Shown piece by piece: positions 1-11,800 of a stretch of 20,856 bases of DNA; the stretch's first letter is position 1, and every line of letters begins with the position of its first letter. The stretch is from Chromera velia (taxonomy: Eukaryota > Sar > Chromeraceae). Position numbers and translations under genes: made by a program. Under the pieces are notes generated by a model that worked only from the letters and a program-made list of their open reading frames with translations, made no database searches and had not been told where the DNA came from. The DNA lies in NCBI GenBank assembly GCA_018398765.1, contig JAHBMJ010002256.1, forward strand, positions 1 to 20,856, in the 5' to 3' direction.

Positions 1-357
1 GAATAAGGATGCAGATGTTTATTTATATGATTTTCTTTCATTTCTCAAGAATTGTAGAGGATGCTATAGATTTATATATTACTTTAACTCAATTATAAAA
101 CTACTTTACACACAGTAGCGTTTTCAAATCCAGAAGACAGCTGCTTTACATTTTGCAGCCTGGTGTTAGGGAGGAAACATAAAAAAAAATGAAGAATTGA
201 CAACTTTTCAAAAAAATGGTTTGTATACATTATGTAAACTAAGCAATATCAGGAGCGATGTAATATCTCTTTAACTTATTTGTTAAATTGGTTTTTCATT
301 CAGTCTAGAAAACACTTTGATTATATACTTCATTGTAAAGCTAGATCATTTTTTGAA

Positions 358-501
358 AAATGACGTTCCACCTGTGGAAAAATTATTAATAAAAAAAATC
401 GCCAAAAATTCTAGCATGTTTTAAATTTAAAATGACGTTCCACCTGTGGAAAAATTATTAATAAAAAAAATCGCCAAAAATTCTAGCATGTTTTAAATTT
501 A
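358..501. repeat. 72-bp tandem duplication (two copies)
   Basis: Two adjacent, apparently identical 72-base units, 358-429 and 430-501. Each contains the near-palindrome TTCCACCTGTGGAA followed by an AT-rich stretch. The perfect match suggests a recent duplication. No coding content is seen. Confidence 0.9.
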
Positions 502-988
502 GTCCCCAAAAATGTTATCTATTTGATTACAGAGTGCGGGGTTTAAAAACCTTAATTTTTAAATTTTATAGAGTCACTAGACTGTAAAGGTAAAAAACTA
601 TAAAAAATATTTCAGTTTTGAAATTTAATTTTTTTCTGACTTTTTTGAAAAATATAATCTTTGATATTTCATTCTTGAATCACCTCAAAACTATCTATTA
701 CAGAGTGCGGGGTTTAAAAACCTTAATTTTTAAATTTTATAGAGTCACTAGACTGTAAAGGTAAAAAACTATAAAAAATATTTCAGTTTTGAAATTCAAT
801 TTTTTTCTGACTTTTTTGAAAAATATAATCTTTGATATTTCATTCTTGAATCACCTCAAAACTATCTGTGTTTTATAAAAAAATAGTTTGCAGTTGTTGT
901 AAGATATTCTCAAAATATTAGCTTCATATCATGGTTAGTTTGAGAGTTAAGACTAGGAAGAAGGCTCAAATAATTTTTCCACAGGTGG
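365..988. repeat. Inverted pair around a CCACCTGTGGAA motif
   Basis: CCACCTGTGGAAAAATTATT occurs in forward orientation in both 72-bp units (about 369-388 and 441-460) and as its exact 20-base reverse complement at about 969-988. A related inverted copy, TCCACTGGTGGAAC, lies at about 4775-4788. The arrangement could be terminal inverted repeats of a small DNA transposon, but no target-site duplication or transposase was found. Confidence 0.45.
526..867. repeat. 171-bp tandem duplication (two copies)
   Basis: Two head-to-tail units of 171 bases, 526-696 and 697-867, starting ATTACAGAGTGCGGGG and ending in CTCAAAACTATCT. The only difference I noticed is a T/C change in the GAAATTTAA / GAAATTCAA stretch. 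The unit is AT-rich and non-coding. It lies only 24 bases after the 72-bp duplication, so this short tract has duplicated locally at least twice. Confidence 0.9.
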
Positions 989-1119
989 TAGGTAAGTAAA
1001 AATGCTGCAACAGTGCTTGACTGATGCCCATACAGATTCTTGGGAAACTCTTTCGGTTTTCTGTTGTGACCGGGGGGGCAGGAGGACTTGCGGTAGATAT
1101 GCAGGGCTCACAGGCCCCT

Positions 1120-2200
1120 CCTCATGTTTCCTTTTCTGAGCTAAGGAGGCTTCAACGCCTTCAAGGGAGCACGAAGGCATGTAGTTCGTTGTTTGTTGGG
1201 AGTTAGAGGGGAAAGAAAGTGTTGGTAAAGTTTACAAAACAACATAAAGACGTGCCATGCCTTCTAGGGGAGTGCCAGCTGATGAGCAGTGTCATGGAGG
1301 TGGAGATGGGGGCGTTATAGGGCGTTCCTGGGAGTAACATTCAACTTTTCAAAGACAGAGGACTTCCTAGGATACGTGGGCCTCGTGTTGGAACACCAGG
1401 GGGAAAGTTTGAAGGGGTGCTTCAGGAAGGTGGCTCAGAAGGACCAGCCCCTCTTCCTCTAGAAGGTCCTGAAGGAGGTGGTACGGCAGCTGGCAAGGGA
1501 GTATAAGAAGAAGGGAATCTGCCACTGCGATGTGAAGGACGGGAACATCTTGATAGAGGTGGGTAGGCAGGGGGGGAATCCAGAGGGTCACAGTGATTGA
1601 TTTCAGTATGTCGAAAATCATCGACACTATGACTGGGAAGGTTGTCGATAGTGTGGCGGGGGTTGGGGGTACGTTGCCCTTCATGCCCTAGCTTCATGCC
1701 TGAGGAGTCTCTCAAGGGGCTGCATCAGTCCCAGAGGGTAGACGTCCCTCCGATTGGTGAGATGATGCGGAGAACTTTTCAAGGGTTTCTAGGGTGGGGG
1801 CCGGAGAACTCCTTCTTTGTTGTCACATATTGCTGCGGTAACGAGCTTGTCCACCATCCTTCGTTGGACGTCCTACATCGGTTCTTCGTATGGTGGGAGA
1901 GGAACGGCCTGGTAGACGCGGCCGCACATCTGTCGTTTGTCCCTCCTTCTCCCACCTCCACGTCTTGGAGTCCCGTTTTGGATCGGTTTGCAGCAGAGAC
2001 CGGCTTGAGGGTGATAGGCTTCAGGACAGGTCTCCTTTTGGAGGTTGCAGCGGCTGTAGGACAGGGGGGGCGGACCATGAGAAGAAGATCAGCATTCGAT
2101 CTCGCCAACCAGCTGGGCATGCTACGACTCTCAGGAGGGATGGGGGGGGTCAACATGCTGGAGAGAAACAGGCTGATGAAAATTCTGTTCACCACCCCCA
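1120..2200 (+). pseudogene. Decayed protein-kinase-like sequence
   Basis: Pieces of a protein kinase catalytic domain occur in the correct order but not in one open frame. A hinge-like LVLEHQGESL starts near 1371. A catalytic loop HCDVKDGNIL starts at 1523 and keeps the catalytic Asp, Lys and Asn. A metal-binding-loop equivalent, VIDFS, lies at about 1593-1607 (DFG changed to DFS). GGTLPFM at about 1664-1685 then leads into PEES, resembling the activation-segment end. A C-lobe-like VDVPPIGEMMRR follows near 1740. Lesions: an in-frame TAG at 1460-1462; a G7 run at 1570-1576 where one G fewer would keep the frame; and a 13-bp duplication of CTTCATGCC at 1679-1704 that shifts the frame. No convincing intron explains the shifts. 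An N-lobe remnant (ELRRLQRLQGS, about 1137-1170) is weak. I infer a dead or dying gene copy; family unknown. Confidence 0.6.
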
Positions 2201-2736
2201 CGTTCCCCCTGCAAGCCCCTCAAGGAGTGTTGTCCCTTCCGGCGCCTCCTCTGCCTCGCCAGGCTCGTCCGCCCCCCCCAGGACACCCTTTGCCGCCGCC
2301 ACCCCCTGGACCTCCACCTCCACCGCCCCGTGGACCGGCACCACCACAGGGCAGAGCTGGACGGCACCAGCAGACAGGGAGGGGAGGAACAACGAACCGT
2401 CAAGGACCAAGGCTGACGGTAAATCACGCTTTGTTTTTGGGAGGACGCCTTTCAGTCGGCTCCGAAAGGGCTATTGTAATTGAGATTATTGAAACCCAAT
2501 CACTCTTTCTTTTTGTATCATTCAGCTCCGAAAGGGCTATTGTGATTGAGATTATTGAAACCCAATCACTATTTCTTTTTGTATCATTCGGCTCCGAAAG
2601 GGCTATTATGATTGAGATTATTGAAACCCAATCACTCTTTCTTTTTGTATCATTCAGCTCCGAAAGGGCTATTGTGATTGAGATTATTGAAACCGAATCA
2701 CTCTTTCTTTTCTGTTTGCTGGTCTGTTTGCTCTGA
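1642..2736 (+). other. Long open frame: kinase C-lobe, proline tract, repeats
   Basis: This + frame stays open for about 364 codons with no ATG at its beginning. It covers the kinase C-lobe remnant, a compositionally odd middle part, a proline-rich tract near 2265-2335 (PPPPPGPPPPPP type) and then the 66-bp repeats. Because 66 is divisible by three, the repeats read as four 22-residue units starting SERAIVIEIIE. The frame may survive partly by chance and because of the repeat length. I do not treat it as a proven gene. It could be a 3' exon of the decayed kinase gene. Confidence 0.3.
2459..2712. repeat. 66-bp tandem repeat, four copies
   Basis: TCCGAAAGGGCTATT recurs at 2461, 2527, 2593 and 2659, an exact 66-base period. 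Each unit has a short inverted pair GATTG...CAATC and ends in a pyrimidine-rich stretch, TCTTTCTTTTTGTATCATTC. In the first and third units this is followed by AG, so those copies look like 3' splice sites. The last copy diverges after about 2710. Confidence 0.92.
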
Positions 2737-3269
2737 TGTTTTCGGTGTTTGTTGTTTCATGCATGTTCAAGCAGCGGTGGTCAATAGTCTGACTTCTTCA
2801 ATTGTGGTGTATGATTTCCTTTTTTTGGGTGAGTGAAAAGCTGGTATGACGTACGCTTTTCAGACATTATTATTTATCTGATCACTTTAATTGGATCAAT
2901 GTGCTTTCTTTATTTTATCCATTCTTATGTCTCCCTCCTGCTCTTCCCCCCCCCTCTTTTTTTGTAGGGTAGAGGCCGAGGCAACTGAGGTGAGGGTATT
3001 TCAAAGGATGTACGCATAAGACAGTAACGATTTGTCCTTTCCGTATCTGGATGGGGATGGCTAACAGGTTTTTGCTCTGCTATGCAGGCAGATGAAGTGA
3101 GATGAGAAGAAATGAAGTGGATGAGAGACTCAGAACATCAGAAAGATCAATGTAGGGAAGAGAACAAGAGACCAACAAAGAAATGAAAAAGCAAAAGGAT
3201 GGAGGCCGAAGAAGAAATTGGGGAATGGAAGCGACAAGTATCGATATAGAAAAAAAGGCTTGATGAAGT

Positions 3270-3274
<5 letters not shown>

Positions 3275-3300
<26 letters not shown>

Positions 3301-3301
3301 A
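3275..3301. repeat. (GA)n microsatellite
   Basis: Uninterrupted GA dinucleotide run, outside any recognised gene and without an adjoining GT or CA tract. Confidence 0.95.
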
Positions 3302-4309
3302 GCAGATCGAGAGGAAGATCTTTGGATCAGATGCATTCTATCTCTTCTCGCCCGGGACTCTCGTCCTTTCAAGCGAATCGACCTTTTCGATCACATCCTC
3401 AGAGTTTGGGGGGGGGGAGTGAAGGGATACAACATTCATCCCATAAGGTTCTCTGTGTTGTTTTGACAATGAAAGTCTGTTTGATAACAAAAAAATGACT
3501 GTCCGTCTGTTTGATGTTTTTGACAATGATCGTCTGATTGATGTCTTTAACCCCGCCTGGTTGTGGGCAGAGTGCGTCTGATCGAAGGTAGGTAGGGGAA
3601 GGAGGATTCTCTCTTAGCCTCTCCGGCGGTGACATTGTGTGCACACTGCAACAATCTGTGTGTACATGTATGGAAGTCTACATCGAAACCTGTTTCTGTG
3701 CATGTGTCGCTAGAGGTTCTACATGCTTCAAAGGAGTCATCATCTCAGCTCCGAGTCAGTCTCACACAGTACGTCTTTGAAGAACATATAGGATCCAGGT
3801 CTCTCCGTCTCCCCCGACGCCTGGCCCCACTCAAACATTTGCTACGGTGTCATATGTGTCTCATAAAGTAAAGTCTGAAGTAGGCTTCAAGTAGCTGAAT
3901 CAATACATGAGCATGTGAATATAAATCTGTATGGTGAGTCATTGCTTCAGTGGCTTGTAGTATTATGCCATGACTTCAATTGTCATGAGAACCGTTATGC
4001 TTCAGGACCGGGGTTTCAGGACCTTGATGACATATAACGTCTGAGACAAAGCTAAGTCGGAGGCTTCAAACCTAGGTAGCTTCAAATAAACTTTATTGAA
4101 GAACAGTAATTTCAAAAGGAGGGGATAAATACGGTAATTATAAAATAATAAATTCTAAGCCCGATAAATTGAAGTTATTAAAAGATATATGTAAATACAT
4201 ATATTAGTATATATAAGCCTGATCGATCGAACAAACCTAATTAAGAGAATAAGCCCATGTATATAATTGTATATACTCTAATATACCCTCAGTACAGGAC
4301 CACTACAGG

Positions 4310-4440
4310 TAGCTGAGATTTTATGAGATTTTAGGCTAGGATTTCATGGGATTTTAACTTACAGGATTTTGCTCTAGATTTTACTAAATTTTACGAGATT
4401 TAAACCCCGGACTTTAGCTTGCATTTTTAGCAACCGACGA
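4310..4440. repeat. Degenerate GATTTTA-type repeat
   Basis: The motif GATTT(TA) recurs about eight times at irregular 10-16 base spacing (GAGATTTTAT, GAGATTTTAGG, GGATTTCAT, GGGATTTTAAC, and so on). It may be an old degenerate tandem repeat. The spacing is too irregular to define a unit. Confidence 0.4.
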
Positions 4441-5134
4441 GCATGAAGTATTAAGTAGTAAGAACTATAGTCTAGTAAGTACTGAGTAGTAATAACTTAT
4501 ATCAGCTGATCGTAAACTAATTCAATCCTGCATAATTGTGTTTAAGACACACATTTGATTCAGCAATCGTTGCTTATAATGCTTAGGAATATAAAAATTA
4601 TAAAATCCACTGTTTTTACATTTTTACATATACGATTACCGACTATAGATTACCGAAGTCGTTTGGTAGGAATTATAGCAGACGTTCCCAATTTTTGAGG
4701 TCAATCAGCTAGTCAATCAGTGGCTAGAAAAAAGCCTAAAAGACCTACAAACATAAATTAATAAATTGTGGCGGTCCACTGGTGGAACAATTTCTGAATA
4801 AATTAATCTATAGATGGCTAGCTAGATAGAGACATAGTAGGAAGGCTTAGTATGGAAATAATCAAGCAATCAATGATATTCAATCAAATAATCAATCAAT
4901 AAACGAACCAAATATGATCAAATCTATACTGTGAAGATATTCGAAACTAGATTTGAATTTTAATCAACTTTATTAATTTACTCATGAATATTTGTGCTGC
5001 AAATGTTTTTTTAATAATTTAATTTGTTTCACCATAAATTGTAGTAGTTCTATTTACAGCGGTATGCTGAATCAATGCTGATTCAAATAATATATGGTTA
5101 ATTTAAATGTGCATGTTTCCTTTGTTTATTTAGT

Positions 5135-5415
5135 TTGGGGGTCTACGTGCTTCTAGACGTGCTTCGATTCCCTTCGCCTTCCAGCACTGGCAGAGCCCTC
5201 AGACGAGCCGCCTCCTTCATCTGCGGACTGTGCGCCCGGAGAACATTTGGACCCGCCCCCGTCCCCACAGACCACCACGGTGCACTCATCACCCAGACCG
5301 ACCGCCGCAACCTGCATTCAGGGATGCCAGAGCAGCGCAGACCTATTGAATTGAATTGAATAAAGCCGGTGAGCCACCTCTTAGGCTCTGGCCAACCACG
5401 GGGCATGATATTCAA
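5135..5415. other. GC-rich patch with open frames on both strands
   Basis: Composition changes abruptly from AT-rich to GC-rich at about 5135, just after a pyrimidine-plus-TTTAG sequence that could be a + strand 3' splice site. Open frames exist on both strands (+ 5135-5359, - 5143-5415) but neither resembles a known family. An AATAAA lies at about 5357-5362. It could be a 3'-terminal exon of a + strand gene or an inserted fragment. Confidence 0.3.
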
Positions 5416-5955
5416 CGTTCCTATACATATTCGCGTTCAACACAAAGCTGATGTACGGTCTGAGGAAGACATTCGGCTTTCTGGTGAAAGTCTGTGAAGG
5501 GGGTAAAGTTTTCGATCCGTCCTTCAACAGAGAAGTGAACCCTTTCCATCTATCCGGTTACACACGTGTCTCTTGATCAGACGAAATGTGTGATGCCTCC
5601 TTGTTTTTCCCACCGGACAGCGACACGAAGAGGAAGAGTCATGCTGGCCTGCGCATCGCACAGGCTCGCACTCCGAAAAGAGAAATGAACAGAAGGTCTA
5701 TACAACCCCCCAAGCAGCATTTATTCTAAAGAAGGGAAGATGATTCGCGTTTCTCTTCTGTCACTGTCACTGGGGCCAGAACTTGCACGGAATATTTATC
5801 GAATCGCGACAAAGAAAGCAAAGACACACAGACCCACAAGAAAGGCGCTCGAGTGATTTAATTTAATTCACTCGGCCTCAAACAGACCAACAGAAGATCG
5901 ACGCGATGATTCCTCCCCCCCGGCCCTCAACCTAAACACGCAATGTTTCTGTTCT
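5416..5955. other. Intergenic / 3' flank of the RCC1 gene
   Basis: No firm gene. A + strand frame at about 5409-5576 reads plausibly (contains KLMYGLRKTFGFLVKV and GGKVFDPSFN) but is under 60 codons and has no start or splice context I trust. The 3' untranslated region of the minus-strand RCC1-like gene should fall here. No clear polyadenylation signal was identified for it. Confidence 0.4.
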
Positions 5956-6574
5956 TTAATTTGGGCAGTTTGGTAGAGTGTGCATTCCTTGCTTACAGCG
6001 GCTGACGGAGGAGCTACCTGCCGGACTAACCTTCATGTGCAAAAGCGAGTGGATCAGCCGCGGCTGCACCAGAAAGGAAAAAGAACAAAGGCCGACACGA
6101 ATATGTGCATACATCATACAGGAATTGTACACAAAGACCCAAAACTGTCTGCACAAGAAAGACACAAGCAGAGAATCCCAGAGAGAAAAGCAAAGCTGGA
6201 AAGAAAGAACTTCGTATCCCCACAACAAGAGGGAGAAAAAGAAAAACGACAGACACTATTGATGTACGCCCCCTTCACCGACCCGGAAGCAGCCCTCCTC
6301 TAGAGTAGAGGCAATCGCAGTTCCTGCATGAACACAAACAATCAAAAGGGCACTTGCAGTCATGCATGGGGGAGGCATGCAGGAGGGAGAAGAGACCACC
6401 AACCAGACGGCCATCAAGAAGAGAGACAACTAAACTTCGTCTCTCCCTTACAAGAAGGCAGAAGACGCACGAGGTAAGAAGAACAGGGAGAACAAAGAGA
6501 AGAGACATGCTACAGCGATCGAACAGCTGTTTCCCATTCTTCACAAAAACACCACAAACTCCCATTTACTCACT

Positions 6575-6611
<37 letters not shown>

Positions 6612-8850
6612 CATACACACATACACAGTGACACACAAAAAACACACACACACACATACACACACAGAAAGAGGAGAGAGAGAGAAAGAGAAAGAGAGAG
6701 AGCACCCGCGCGACAGAACCGGACAAATCCAGAATAACCATTCCATTCTCTGACCCACCTGGCTGCACGCCCCCCCCCTCCTGTTCGGGGACTCCCAACC
6801 CTTCCTTCCACTGCCCTCCTGCCAGGCAGAGACGCCCGTCTCCCCCCTTGCCCCACATGAACAAGCGACCGTCATCTGCAAGCAGCAAGGACACATGCAG
6901 CCCGAAACGGTGAGGCAAACGCAAAGGACAAGCCGCACATGACAAAGACAAAGCCAATCAGCAGAGCGTACATTCATATTGTATTTGTGGGGACTCTGAT
7001 TCGTTCGTGCTTTCTTCCATCCTCTCTGCACATTCCCACCCAATCCTTCACACGCTCGCCCCAGCCTCGAACACATTCATTCAACGAACTCTGTATGGAG
7101 CGTTCCGAAAGTGACTCGTCCATTGTGCAGGATTCAAAAGGCCACAGAAGGAAAAGTGAGGGGACAGAAACAGTTAGCAACCAAATCAGCACAAACGCAA
7201 ACATTCCCACCCCAACCAACCCGAAACACTGGCGGAGTGCGTCTCTCCTGCTGCGACGTCTCTCGCCCTCAACCGCGCCCTCTGAGCCGTCAGCATCGGG
7301 AGCTGCACGCACAGTTGAAAGATCAAAAAAGGCCGCCGGGTTTCTCTTCTCTCTTTCTTCCGTGCATAATTTCCAAGAAAGCTTTCGTGCGTATCATGAA
7401 AAACGCAGGACGAATCTACAGTTCAGGCAACTCTAGATGCAAATCGATTTGCACGTCCGGTGGAATGGCTTTACTGTGAAGAACACTGAAGGGCATGAGG
7501 GAAGCGGGGAGCACAAACATATGGAAGGAAGAAGGGATTTTTTTTTTTTCAAGTGTGACGTTTCGGTCATCCAAACGCGACACCCAACCAACCGTCAATT
7601 AGAAGAATATCATATGAAAGAGAAATTCAATGAATGAAGCAAGGAAGTTGGGAGATCATAGAGAGCACTGAATATCATTTATTTTTTTATTTCTCCGCTC
7701 ACCCTTTCAGGTCTTCCAATCACCTCGCGTCTCTGTGTCTGTCGTCTCGGAGCCCTCCATGCCTCCAGCTCTGTGACTCCCCCTTCCCCCCCCACACCGC
7801 ACTGCCCCGACCCGTTTGCTCCCCATGCCATCATTCTCCCGTCATCCCTGCGTGCGCAAGTACAGATCCACACATGAATGTATGCCAAGAAACGGTACCC
7901 CGTAACGACACCACTGTCGGAAAGGAACACAACACTGATTTTGCTCCAAGCAGAGACGGGGACGGATAATCGGCAAGAAGGACAGAAAGACGAGAAAACA
8001 AAAGAGAAGCTGAGAACAATTTCAAGTGCGAAATGACGGACTGACTTTGAAGCTTTCCGTTTCCATACAACAAATGTCCTGTCAGACAAACAAACACAAG
8101 AGATAGAATCTGATCAAATCTGTGAACCTTCGCATAAGCACGAACAGACAGACCTAATCAGCAGCCCATGTCTCTTCCCTGCGGCTATTCGTTTGACTCC
8201 TGTGCTCTTCAACTTGAACGGGCTCAGACCGTCAAGCAGGGTACCCCTCAACGACACGGCTGCTGTCGGGGGAATATCGGCGTGACCTGAGTGGGTTTGA
8301 GGATGAGGAAGCCCTGCTGTGTCCGCATTTCTTCCCCTTCCCCCCGCCCTCCTCTCCCCCTTCCTGCTGGCCCGTCTCCCCTCCCCGACAGCCCTGGCAG
8401 AAGACCCCAGAGCCCTCCTCCCCCCTCCCCCCGTCTCGCTGAAAGAATCGTCGCCCAACACCCACAGGGCACCTAGACCTGCGTGCATGGACGGGACACT
8501 AAGGTTCACAACTACCGTGTTTGTTCTTCTTACGCACAAATTCAGGGCTGCATGGGAGAGAGCCTGTAGGTTTATCTCTCTTCCTTGCTCCCTTGTCCAT
8601 CCGACAGGCAGGCAAGCAGGCAGACAGACTATATGTTTCTTCTTCTGCCTCCCTTTCTTCATGTACACAACAGGTAGGCAGACAGATGCACAAACAGAGA
8701 GAATATAGAAAAATGGAAGGGAAAGAAGGCGAGCCGGTGCCTGGGCAGAGGTTTTCTCCTTCCTCCTTCTCTCTCTTCCTTCCATCGTTCAAACTAGAGG
8801 TCACTGACTTGCCCACTGACCAGCTACTAACTCTCCGATCGATTGACAGT

Positions 8851-8881
<31 letters not shown>

Positions 8882-11800
8882 ACTGACTGACTGACTGTCA
8901 AGCACAGCGACGAAATGTCCCCCCACAGCCAATTGAGTGATCCCATACGGTTGCGACTCAGGGCCCATTCCGTGCTCTGCCTCTCCCTCTCCCTCTCGGG
9001 AAGGCACCCGGTCCCTTTCCCCATGCACCTCCCCCCGATGCCCCCTCCCGCCTTTGTCTCCAGAAAAGGAAAAAGAGACTGCTGCCTCTCCTTCCATCCC
9101 CTCCTGCCGTCCCCTTTCTTTCTCCCCTTTCATCTGCTGTCTTCTTTCAGGACTCGAGTCTGTGTCCACACTCGGGGACACCCCCCTCCTTCCTGACGGT
9201 AGAAGAGAAGAAGGATTCGGTCCGGGGTCCCGAAAGCAGTGCAGGAGAGTAGGCTCATGGAGAGCCACGAGACCACACACAAGACCCCACGCATACAGAT
9301 TCCCCGATTCAGCTGCACAGAAGACCTGTCGATCCCTGGAGCCAATCGCTGTAAACCTCTCAAAAGATTCTTCATCCACTTTCCACCCACCCCCCTGACG
9401 CACGCTACCGCCTTGGCCCACCGCACTGAGCAGTCGTCTGGGACCCTTCCCGGCTGTGCGTTTTTTCTGCAGAAACAAATTCATTTGTTCGTTCGTTTCC
9501 AGCATTGACCCTAGCAAAAATTGATTTGACGAACAGAGAAAAACTCAAAGAATATTACAGGATGGTGTATGTGTAAATGGGTGTTATCCTCTCCCCCTTT
9601 TCCCGCTTCTCTGTCCTTGTACGCATCGAGAGGCATACCCGCAGGACGAGAGGAAGCTGAGGGGCATCTATTTATTAGACGCATGAGAACATGCAGCTGC
9701 GCAAAACCAGATGGGGGGTTGCAGGCATATAGACATGCAGGCATATATCGTGCGCACCCACAACTTCAGAAAGACAAAAGAGGGAAAGAAAAAAGAGGGG
9801 AGGAAGAAGACCAAAAACAATTAAGGGATTGGAACAATGACACAAAATAAGAGTGATCCCCATCATCGTTCCTCCCGAACTCTCCAACAAGACAGAAAGG
9901 AACATACCGAAGCAGCCTCAGCTTCTTTTTTGTCCTTCTCCCTTTTGTTACTCCGGACCCGCAACGCAGCAGGAAACACCACGTCGTCCTGTAACGACGG
10001 AGGCAGGTCCGTGGTCCTCTGATCTCTCCCTCCCCCAGATTCTTCCATTTTCATCAGATCAAAAAAAGGGGAAGAAGATCGAAGGGCGTCTTCGTTTTTG
10101 CCGTCTCTAGTTGAGGCTGCAGATGCAGACAGAACCGATTTTCTGACCACTGCATTTGCGACACGGTCCAGTTCTGCCCAGGCAGACTCTCTCATTCTCT
10201 TTGCCATCTCCCTCTCTCCAAACGCGACCTCAAATTCTCCCTCGACCCCCTCCTGCCTCTGCCCGTCTCCCTCCTGCTCTTCTACAGCCCCAGCTTTATT
10301 TTCGTTTTCATCTCTGCCCCTCAAGTTAGCTCTCAGTCGTGACACACCATTACTCTGACACACAAACCCGAGCCCGTCCACCAGATCCCCTCCTTCTGTC
10401 TGCCCGGAAACGGGAGGGGATCTTTCCCTGTTGTCCTCCTTTTCTTTTGGGTTCTCGGCAGGACGGTCTTCAGATACAAAGGAGGAAGCCACGCCCGCGA
10501 CCTCCCGCGATCCCCACAAGAAAATTTCACCCTTCATTCACATGCAAACACACGAATCAAACATTTTTAAGTTGAAACAGGCAAACGCGCAGAGGAACAC
10601 AGAACGAGGAGAAAGCGACCCGCACAAATATATATACACACACACACTCACACGTCCAGACAGACAAACTATATGTTTCTCCTCCAGAGACAGACAGACA
10701 GACAGACAGACACACACACACACACACACGGAGAGAGAGAGAAAGAGAGAGAGGATGAGGTCGACTCCCATCTCCCAAAACCCTTGCTTGCAGGCAGACA
10801 GGCAGGCAGGCGGCTCACCGCATCAGTCAAGGCCACAGAGTGGAACGCCCCCGCTGCGATCTCCTTCACACGCAGAGACCCCACTCTCAAGTCCAGTCCC
10901 GTTCTCTCTCTCACTTCTTCCCTTTCACTCTCCTCCAACCCCTCCAAGGCACTCACCCAAGGAAGATGCCGTCTCTGTCCCGACACCGAAGACTTCCGTC
11001 CCCTCCCTCCCAGGACCAATTCAGGACTAGAGACGTACTCACGCACCTCTATGTCCAGGCAGGTTGACTCCCTTTCCCCTTCCTCCTCTGCCCCTACTGA
11101 GGACCCCTCGACCTCCCTCGCAACGACCACCCCACACTGCCCCCTCTGATTCGAACCACAGGCCCACACCTCCCCTCCGGCTGCAATTTTGGGGAGGAGG
11201 GTCGGAGTTCATGAATACCCAGCACACGGCCGCACGAATGCAGATATTGCGAATGCGTTTTTCCGATAAAATGTAGAAATTCGCAACACATGCGGGCTTT
11301 GTTTGTACTCAGGCAGAATGGGAGCAAACACGTTGAAGGAACAGAATGCACGCAGGTCCCTCCATGATTGCGGCTGTGATTCTTTTCATTTTCCCTGCGT
11401 CTTCTCCACTCCTTTCTCCTCCCTCGCTCCCTTCCTCCCGAAAATCGGCGTAAATTGCCTTCCTTTAAGAGAGAGAAAGAACATGCAAGAGAGAGAAAGA
11501 ACACGCAAGAGAGGAAGAACATGCAAGAGAGAGAAAGAACAGCAAGAGAGAGGAAGAACACGCAAGAGAGAGGAAGAACATGCAAGAGGAGGAAAGAAGC
11601 AAGGAAGGAAAGGACGGAGGGAGAGAAGAAAGGAAGCCAAACAAAGAAAGAGGAACAATCGCTCTGACCTCCAAGCAGAATCAAATGAGATGACCCCACA
11701 GCTACTTGACGAATCGGCGCGTCAAACAGCTGATCGAAAATTGCAGACACTCCACTCAGAGACGGCAGCGCCATTCCTCCTATCCCATTCTTTCCAGGAA

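Larger units (their letters stand above)
2713..5134. other. No gene recognised; AT-rich from about 3880
   Basis: No supported gene on either strand. It contains a (GA)n run at about 3275-3301, G and T homopolymers, and from about 3880 a strongly AT-rich stretch with TATATA-type palindromes near 4190-4290. Short open frames at 3130-3871 show no domain or codon regularity and cross simple repeats. Confidence 0.7.

Noticed and set aside
358..867. CRISPR or centromeric satellite
   Set aside because: Only two copies per unit, no spacers. The 171-bp length matching primate alpha satellite is a coincidence: the sequence is unrelated and is not a long array.
6354..6737. + strand frame with Ser-Leu and Thr-His runs
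   Set aside because: Simple-repeat translation within RCC1 intron 10.
10431..11149. Long + strand open frames antisense to RCC1 exons 4 and 5
   Set aside because: They lie opposite exons with clear RCC1 motifs and cross microsatellites; composition is that of an antisense shadow.
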